Shown in pieces: positions 1 through 3,604 of a DNA stretch of 6,245 nucleotides (positions are counted from its first letter, which is position 1; each line of letters starts with the position of its first letter). Both the position numbers and the translations under genes were made by a program. The notes under the pieces were generated by a model, which saw only the letters and a list, made by a program, of their open reading frames with translations, made no database searches and had not been told where the DNA came from. This DNA is from Clostridia bacterium (GTDB lineage Bacteria; Bacillota_A; Clostridia; UMGS1810): positions 1-6,245 of the forward strand of contig JAFSBJ010000120.1 of assembly GCA_017437345.1 (NCBI GenBank), written 5' to 3'.

Positions 1-145
1 ATAATTCCAACCTTTATGCCCCCCCCATTGTTTCCTTCCATTCAAGAGGAGCCCCCACAAGACGCACGCCATAGTCTATATATTCAGTTTCCTGACTTTG
101 CTTAGTTTCTATTATGGTGTAGTCATTTATTTTAAAATCCATCAT
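1..145 (-). pseudogene. 5' end of a putative S8 (subtilisin-like) serine peptidase, frameshifted, running off the left edge
   Basis: An ATG at 145 (a second ATG at 142) opens a 43-codon frame that stops at 14-16. The protein begins MMDFKINDYTIIETK and ends with LVGAPLEWKETMGGA just after a run of eight G (plus-strand C8 at 19-26). With one extra G the frame reads on through the edge as METM-type residues followed by GGGIKVGI. That resembles the G-x-GIKVxIIDTG segment just before the catalytic Asp of S8 peptidases, preceded by the usual 'P..W' segment. GGAG at 155-158 lies 9 nt before the ATG at 145, which supports that start. The catalytic triad lies outside the window, so the family call rests on about 15 residues plus the frame repair. 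It could be a genuine frameshift, a phase-variable tract, or a sequencing error. A real 43-residue protein is possible but less likely. Confidence 0.55.
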
Positions 146-147
146 AA

Positions 148-192
148 AAAATCACTCCGTACCATATTAATATATGAAATCGGAGTGATTTT
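148..192 (-). promoter_or_regulatory. Terminator-like leader hairpin containing the RBS of the putative peptidase gene
   Basis: AAAATCACTCCG at 148-159 and CGGAGTGATTTT at 181-192 form a perfect 12-bp inverted repeat around a 21-nt AT-rich loop. Read on the minus strand, the 3' arm contains the GGAG ribosome binding site and is followed by six U (151-146) and then directly by the AUG at 145. The structure therefore has both an intrinsic-terminator shape and a sequestered RBS. The pairing is seen directly; a regulatory role (attenuation or RBS occlusion) is inferred. Confidence 0.55.
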
Positions 193-205
193 GTTATAAT
201 ATAGG

Positions 206-231
206 AAATTACGCGCAGTCGTGCGTAATTT
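206..231. promoter_or_regulatory. Near-perfect palindrome, candidate operator or hairpin
   Basis: AAATTACGCGC (206-216) is followed by AGTC and then GTGCGTAATTT (221-231). This gives 11 paired positions, one of them G-T, with a four-base loop. It lies between the terminator of the AraC gene and the leader of the putative peptidase gene, just upstream (minus strand) of AT-rich hexamers that could serve as a -10 (TATATT, 203-198). No good -35 is visible. The short plus-strand T4 makes it a poor terminator, so a protein-binding operator is the more likely reading. Confidence 0.4.
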
Positions 232-241
232 TGCATATTTC

Positions 242-306
242 AAAAAAGATTTCCTTTCTGCCCCCAAGAGTGGGGGGAAGGGGGTTGATGATTGAAAATC
301 TTTTTT
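242..306 (-). terminator. Probable bidirectional terminator downstream of the AraC-family gene
   Basis: AAAAAAGATTT (242-252) and AAATCTTTTTT (296-306) are perfect inverted repeats. Inside them CCCCC (261-265) can pair with GGGGG (272-276) over a six-base loop. On the minus strand the structure follows the AraC stop codon (311-313) immediately and ends in six U. The plus strand also ends in T6. The A/T outer stem and long interior make it imperfect, but position and U-tract fit termination. Confidence 0.55.
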
Positions 307-310
307 ATTT

Positions 311-1150
311 TTATAATTTATCCCCTTTTTTGTATTCTGTGGGGCTTTTGCCTGTTATCCTTTTAAAGAATGTGCTGAAATAGTTCTGGTCACTAAAGCC
401 CAGAAGATCAGCTGTTTCCTTAACTGTTTTTCCGCTGGCAAGATATTCGCAGGCAACACGGATTCTGAGCCTGTTGTAATATTTAATAACTCCGCATCCG
501 GAATACTTCATAAATATCTTTTTAAGATATGCCGCACTAATAGAAAATGCAACTGCAATATCAGATGTGCAGCATCCATCGCTCAGATGCTCCTCCATAT
601 AGCTTACAGCTCCGGAATATATTTCTGCACTTTTAAGCCCCTTTACAGCAGGAACCTGGTAAGCAGAATCCTTACCGAATATAACAGAAAAAATAAGAAG
701 CTCAAGCCTTGTCCATAGCTGCTGCATAGTATATGATGTGTCGTGCTGAGGTTTTTTAACATAGATATTCTCTCTTTCAAAGCAACTGAGAGAAAGCTCA
801 TACAGGCTCTGGATTTCATCTATCTGAGAATGACCAAGGCTGAATATCTGTCCTTTAGGTTCGGGGAATTTTTCGGCTGAAAATGATACAACAATTACAG
901 TTGGAACACCAAAAGCACCGGAGCGAATTTTATGAAATTCATTTGGTCTGTGGATAACAGCCTGACCTCGCTCTAAGGTATAGACACTGCTATCGGCAGT
1001 AATGCCCACAGAACCGTTTATAACAAAAACCATCTCCCACCAATTGTGCCTTTCGCCAACAAATACATAGTCCTCTTTAAAATCAGCCTTAAAAAAGCTA
1101 TGAATTCTGCTTATTCTTATCAACTCAGGATTTTCGCAAAAAGAGGTCAT
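311..1150 (-). CDS. AraC-family transcriptional regulator (cupin sensor + AraC HTH)
   Basis: A 279-residue protein with the usual AraC/XylS two-part build and usual length. Residues about 20-90 look like the cupin-type sensor barrel (ERHNWWEMVFVINGSVGI at 33-50, then GQAVIHRPNEFHKI at 62-75). Residues about 180-275 form the double helix-turn-helix DNA-binding domain. The second HTH carries the family signature (VKETADLLGFSDQNYFSTFF, 243-262, then KRITGKSPTEYKK). The ATG at 1150 is chosen because AGGTGG (1160-1155) sits just upstream; a TTG start at 1174 would add eight residues but has no clear RBS. The gene is transcribed divergently from the nucleotidyltransferase-kinase operon, making it that operon's likely local regulator and probably self-regulated. 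The cupin suggests a small-molecule, probably sugar, effector, which cannot be named from sequence. The family call is firm; target and ligand are inferred. Confidence 0.93.
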   Translation of the reverse strand: MTSFCENPELIRISRIHSFFKADFKEDYVFVGERHNWWEMVFVINGSVGITADSSVYTLERGQAVIHRPNEFHKIRSGAFGVPTVIVVSFSAEKFPEPKGQIFSLGHSQIDEIQSLYELSLSCFERENIYVKKPQHDTSYTMQQLWTRLELLIFSVIFGKDSAYQVPAVKGLKSAEIYSGAVSYMEEHLSDGCCTSDIAVAFSISAAYLKKIFMKYSGCGVIKYYNRLRIRVACEYLASGKTVKETADLLGFSDQNYFSTFFKRITGKSPTEYKKGDKL

Positions 1151-1154
1151 ATAA

Positions 1155-1160
1155 CCACCT
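1155..1160 (-). promoter_or_regulatory. Ribosome binding site that decides the AraC-gene start
   Basis: Minus-strand AGGTGG lies four bases before the ATG at 1150 (seven bases counted from its AGG core). The upstream TTG at 1174 has only A/T-rich sequence before it, so the ATG is preferred. Confidence 0.6.
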
Positions 1161-1229
1161 ACTTTATTATACAAAATAAAAGATTTTGTATCTGAATTTA
1201 TATATACGATTATTTATATATATATTATA

Positions 1230-1258
1230 ATGATACTATGTGCACAAGTAAATGTCAA
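1230..1258 (-). promoter_or_regulatory. Sigma-A-type promoter of the AraC-family gene
   Basis: On the minus strand a perfect TTGACA (1258-1253) is followed after 17 bases by TATCAT (1235-1230), a five-of-six match to TATAAT. Transcription would start near 1223, giving a leader of about 73 nt before the ATG at 1150. The spacer contains one copy of the CTATGTGCA repeat, so a protein bound there would cover this promoter. Confidence 0.7.
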
Positions 1259-1290
1259 ATAGTTTTATTATCAAAATATAGCTATGTGCA
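1236..1290 (+). promoter_or_regulatory. Pair of 9-nt direct repeats, candidate AraC-type binding sites
   Basis: CTATGTGCA occurs at 1236-1244 and again at 1282-1290, 46 bases apart start to start. Both copies are followed by similar A-rich sequence (CAAGTAAATG and AATAAATTTG). AraC-family proteins typically bind direct repeats near the promoter they control. The first copy lies within the AraC-gene promoter spacer; the second lies shortly before the nucleotidyltransferase RBS. No plus-strand promoter with a good -35 is visible. TATAAT (1226-1231) and TATTAT (1266-1271) are possible -10 elements, which would fit an activator-dependent promoter. Binding is inferred. Confidence 0.5.
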
Positions 1291-1310
1291 AATAAATTTG
1301 AATTTTTTTA

Positions 1311-1316
1311 GAGGAG
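1311..1316 (+). promoter_or_regulatory. Ribosome binding site that decides the nucleotidyltransferase start
   Basis: GAGGAG ends ten bases before the ATG at 1327 but only four bases before an in-frame TTG at 1321. The spacing and the better codon favour the ATG. Confidence 0.65.
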
Positions 1317-1326
1317 ATGTTTGAAA

Positions 1327-2172
1327 ATGGATACAACTCTCGTTGTTATGGCAGCAGGCATGGGCAGCAGATTCGGCGGTCTCAAGCAGATTGAACCCAT
1401 GGGTAAAAATGGTGAAATAATTCTTGATTTCTCTGTTTATGATGCTGTTAAAGCCGGATTTAACAAAACTGTGTTTATTATTAAAAAAGAAATCGAACAC
1501 GATTTCAGAATTGCAGCCGGCAAAAGAATTGAAAAAATGACAGATGTTGATTATGTTTTCCAGGAAATTGATTCCAATCTTCCTGAAGGCTTTGTTATTC
1601 CCGAAGGCAGAACAAAACCCTGGGGCACAGGTCATGCTGTTTTGTGCGCAAAAGATGCTGTTACAACACCTTTTGCAGTTATAAATGCCGATGACTACTA
1701 TGGGAGAAATTCCTTTGAAATTATCCATAAAGGTCTTGAAAACGGTGAAAGCATTTGCATGGCAGGGTTCCGCCTTGGCAACACCCTTACAGAAAATGGA
1801 ACTGTTTCAAGAGGTGTTTGCGAAATTGAAAATGGACTTTTAAAATCCGTTACAGAGCATACTGCTCTCGACAAAAACAGCGGCTTCCCGATGGACACTG
1901 TTGTTTCTATGAATATGTGGGGATTTGACACATCAATCTTTGATGAACTCCAGACAAGATTTGTTCCATTTTTAAATAATCTTTCAAATCCACAGAAGGA
2001 AGAATTTTTCCTTCCCTTCGTTGTTGATGATTTAATAAAGAATCAGGGCAAAAAGGTTGGCGCACTCGTATCTGATGAAAAATGGTACGGTGTTACATAT
2101 AAAGAAGACGCTCCGACAGTCAGAGCGGCTCTTACAAAACTTATGGAAGAAGGTTATTACGATGGCATCTAA
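1327..2172 (+). CDS. Sugar-1-phosphate nucleotidyltransferase (NTP_transferase family)
   Basis: A 281-residue cytoplasmic enzyme that should join a sugar-1-phosphate to an NTP (probably UTP), releasing pyrophosphate and an NDP-sugar. The Rossmann-like nucleotide-binding start is VVMAAGMGSRFGGLKQ (6-21). WGTGHAV (99-105) is the base/phosphate-contact segment, and NADDYYG (120-126) supplies the metal-binding aspartates. Later conserved stretches are GTVSRGVCE (158-166), DTVVSMNMWGF (190-200) and WYGVTYKED (253-261). There is no left-handed beta-helix acetyltransferase domain, so it is not a full GlmU. Its stop overlaps the start of the kinase gene by 11 bases, indicating one operon with coupled translation. 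The kinase partner suggests the substrate is a sugar-1-phosphate made by direct anomeric phosphorylation, possibly GlcNAc- or GalNAc-1-phosphate. The family is clear; sugar and nucleotide specificity are inferred. Confidence 0.9.
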   Translation: MDTTLVVMAAGMGSRFGGLKQIEPMGKNGEIILDFSVYDAVKAGFNKTVFIIKKEIEHDFRIAAGKRIEKMTDVDYVFQEIDSNLPEGFVIPEGRTKPWGTGHAVLCAKDAVTTPFAVINADDYYGRNSFEIIHKGLENGESICMAGFRLGNTLTENGTVSRGVCEIENGLLKSVTEHTALDKNSGFPMDTVVSMNMWGFDTSIFDELQTRFVPFLNNLSNPQKEEFFLPFVVDDLIKNQGKKVGALVSDEKWYGVTYKEDAPTVRAALTKLMEEGYYDGI

Positions 2173-2722
2173 TGACACACCCATTAATGAAATTATGAAG
2201 GCTTTCCGTATGGAGATGCTTGTTTCTCCCTATGGTAACGGTCACATCAATGACACCTTTGTTGCAGACTCAACACCAAGATATATTCTCCAGAGAATCA
2301 ACACATCTATTTTTAAAAACCCCGATGAGCTGATGGAGAATATTGAAGCGGTTACATCCCATTTAAGAGAAAAAATCATTGCCAATGGCGGTAATCCCGA
2401 CAGAGAAACACTTACTGTTATAAGAACAGTTGACAACAAGCCCTACTACAGAGCTGAAAATGGCAACTGCTACAGAGTTTATAAATTTATAACAGATACA
2501 TATCCCCTTGATTTACCTGAAAATCCCGGACAGTTTGAATCATCTGCAAAGGCTTTCGGAAGATTCCAGAATATGCTTGCAGATTTTGATGCTTCCAAGC
2601 TCCACGAAACTATTCCAAACTTCCACCACACACCAAAGAGAATTGAAAATCTTAAAGCTGCATATAAAATAACCTTTCCGGCAGACGCGATATGGCGGAG
2701 GATGTTTATGCAGAATTTTTGA
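2162..2722 (+). CDS. N-terminal fragment of the NahK-like kinase
   Basis: As written, translation from the ATG at 2162 gives 186 residues. The first 169 match the kinase N-lobe and hinge. The last 17 (ITFPADAIWRRMFMQNF) are out-of-frame residues after the A4 run, ending at a TGA. The fragment lacks the catalytic HND loop and cannot be an active kinase. Its start overlaps the nucleotidyltransferase stop by 11 bases. Confidence 0.7.
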   Translation: MASNDTPINEIMKAFRMEMLVSPYGNGHINDTFVADSTPRYILQRINTSIFKNPDELMENIEAVTSHLREKIIANGGNPDRETLTVIRTVDNKPYYRAENGNCYRVYKFITDTYPLDLPENPGQFESSAKAFGRFQNMLADFDASKLHETIPNFHHTPKRIENLKAAYKITFPADAIWRRMFMQNF

Positions 2723-3243
2723 AATTTGAAAAGCTCTGCTGCAAAATTCAGGAAGGCTTAGACAGCGGGGAAATCCCCTTAAGAGTTACCCACAATGACA
2801 CAAAGCTCAACAATGTTCTTTTTGATATCAACACCCACGACGGAATATGCGTTATAGACTTAGACACAGTTATGCCCGGTTCTCTCCTTTTTGACTATGG
2901 CGACTCCCTTCGTTTCGGAGCATCTACTGCTGTTGAAGATGAAGCAGACCTTGAAAAGGTTTGGTTTGATCTTGAATATTTTGAAAGCTACACAAAGGGC
3001 TTTTTGAGTGAATTGGGTCCCAAAATCACAAAAGCAGAGCTTGAGCTTCTTCCCCTTTCAGCTCTTATTCTTACCTTTGAATGTGGTATTCGTTTCTTAA
3101 GTGATTTCTTTGACGGAGACACATATTTCAGAACACACTTTGCTGAGCACAACCTTGTGAGAGCAAAAAACCAGCTTAAGCTTTGTCAGGATATTTATTC
3201 AAAGCTTGACCAGATGGCTGAAATAGTTAAAAAATACGCTTGA
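2692..3243 (+). CDS. C-terminal fragment of the NahK-like kinase (catalytic lobe)
   Basis: This frame, shifted by -1 relative to the N-terminal part, is open from 2668 and has its first ATG at 2692. It gives 183 residues with the catalytic THNDTKLNN (33-41) and VIDLDTVMPG (54-63) motifs, plus the helical C-terminus ending in KKYA. Internal initiation at 2692 is unlikely to yield function because the nucleotide-binding lobe would be missing. It is best read as the second half of the broken gene. Confidence 0.7.
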   Translation: MAEDVYAEFLKFEKLCCKIQEGLDSGEIPLRVTHNDTKLNNVLFDINTHDGICVIDLDTVMPGSLLFDYGDSLRFGASTAVEDEADLEKVWFDLEYFESYTKGFLSELGPKITKAELELLPLSALILTFECGIRFLSDFFDGDTYFRTHFAEHNLVRAKNQLKLCQDIYSKLDQMAEIVKKYA

Positions 3244-3253
3244 TTTTAAAATT

Positions 3254-3293
3254 AAAACAGACTATGGAATTTAGTTTCCATAGCCTGTTTTTT
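3254..3293 (+). terminator. Intrinsic terminator of the nucleotidyltransferase-kinase operon
   Basis: CTATGGAA (3262-3269) pairs perfectly with TTCCATAG (3276-3283) over a six-base loop. Beyond an A-C mismatch the stem continues as AAAACAG (3254-3260) with CTGTTTT (3285-3291), and the structure ends in six T (3288-3293). It begins ten bases after the kinase stop codon. Confidence 0.85.
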
Positions 3294-3318
3294 GCTATAT
3301 AGAAATTTAATATATAGC
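3294..3318. repeat. Small AT-rich inverted repeat
   Basis: GCTATATA (3294-3301) and TATATAGC (3311-3318) are perfect inverted repeats over a nine-base loop. It lies between the operon terminator and the repeated element. It may be part of the degenerate left end of that element. No function is evident. Confidence 0.35.
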
Positions 3319-3337
3319 GAAGTAATTGCTAATAGAA

Positions 3338-3470
3338 TTGTAGGTTCCGGAGTCCTCGACGGACCGCACAATTTGTGCATATTGAGCCGCTCGTCCGGGA
3401 GGTCGACCCCTACAAATTAATTAACCAAAACAGTGATCTAAACAATAATTTATCGTTTACTTTCATACTT
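3338..3470. repeat. MITE-like palindromic repeat, copy 1 (core plus right end)
   Basis: The GC-rich core (3338-3416) starts TTGTAGG and ends CCCCTACAA, so its ends are inverted repeats. The 26 bases at 3391-3416 match 6195-6220 at 25 positions. A 13-base palindrome, GCACAATTTGTGC (3366-3378), sits in the centre. A right-hand arm contains CTAAACAATAATTTA (3438-3452) and TTTCATACTT (3461-3470). The same two words occur as the reverse complement at 6087-6119 with identical 8-nt spacing. No open reading frame is inside. The core is much richer in GC than the flanks, which suggests a mobile origin. Exact ends and target duplication are not resolved. Confidence 0.65.
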
Positions 3471-3483
3471 AATCGAAACTTCA

Positions 3484-3529
3484 ATTATATTGCCGTGTGC
3501 ATTTAAAAAACTTTGCACTGCAATATAAT
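3484..3529. repeat. Imperfect inverted repeat (stem-loop)
   Basis: ATTATATTGC (3484-3493) pairs with GCAATATAAT (3520-3529), and GTGCA (3497-3501) with TGCAC (3514-3518), separated by a small asymmetric internal loop. It lies between the repeated element and the convergent terminators. It lacks a T-tract of its own, so its role is unknown. Confidence 0.4.
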
Positions 3530-3530
3530 C

Positions 3531-3572
3531 TTTTTTGCTTTATGGAAACGCAGTTTCCTATAAAGCAAAAAA
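3531..3572. terminator. Bidirectional terminator-type hairpin
   Basis: TTTTTTGCTTTAT (3531-3543) pairs perfectly with ATAAAGCAAAAAA (3560-3572). After a one-base T bulge, GGAAA (3544-3548) pairs with TTTCC (3554-3558) around a five-base loop. The stem has T6 on one side and A6 on the other, so on the minus strand it ends in U6. It would back up the clpE terminator. Its right arm shares bases 3567-3572 with that hairpin. Confidence 0.6.
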
Positions 3573-3597
3573 CAACTTGCCGAAACAAGTCGTTTTT
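3567..3597 (-). terminator. Intrinsic terminator of clpE
   Basis: On the minus strand AAAAAC (3597-3592), one mismatch and ACTTG (3590-3586) pair with CAAGT (3579-3575) and GTTTTT (3573-3568) around a six-base loop. The structure ends in six U (3572-3567) and starts eight bases after the clpE stop codon. Confidence 0.8.
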
Positions 3598-3604
3598 AGT
3601 TATA

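Larger units (their letters stand above)
2162..3243 (+). pseudogene. NahK-like N-acetylhexosamine 1-kinase / APH-family phosphotransferase, split by a one-base frameshift
   Basis: Joining the two frames with one added base gives 360 residues, the usual length of NahK-type kinases (about 360). The enzyme would phosphorylate a free sugar at its anomeric hydroxyl with ATP. The start is the ATG at 2162, with AGAAGG (2148-2153) eight bases upstream inside the preceding gene. The N-terminal lobe has the glycine-containing loop YGNGHINDTF (24-33) and YILQRIN (41-47). The C-terminal lobe has the catalytic Brenner motif THNDTKLNN (210-218 after joining, Asp213) and the metal-binding VIDLDTVMPG (Asp233, Asp235). 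The break is at AAAA 2666-2669. A fifth A would give LKAAYKNNLSGRRDMAED and restore a Gly-Arg position common in relatives. Both halves are well conserved with no other damage, so the change is very recent or a sequencing error. As written, the protein loses its catalytic lobe. Exact sugar specificity is inferred. Confidence 0.82.

Noticed and set aside
195..200. TATAAT as a plus-strand promoter
   Set aside because: There is no -35 at a suitable distance and no plus-strand gene follows before the oppositely oriented AraC gene.
1282..1931. Minus-strand open frames (148 and 77 codons) opposite the nucleotidyltransferase
   Set aside because: They are antisense to a strongly conserved gene, have no family resemblance and no RBS.
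2057..2161. Longer start for the kinase at 2057
   Set aside because: It lies deep in the nucleotidyltransferase gene and adds 35 unrelated residues. The ATG at 2162 has a well-spaced RBS.
2666..2722. Programmed ribosomal frameshifting in the kinase
   Set aside because: There is no X XXY YYZ slippery heptamer in frame, slipping back one base from AAA would land on TAA, and no reason for recoding is known in this family.
3338..3416. CRISPR or tRNA-like structure in the GC-rich palindromic element
   Set aside because: There is only one unit per location with no spacers, and no cloverleaf or CCA-type end can be made out.
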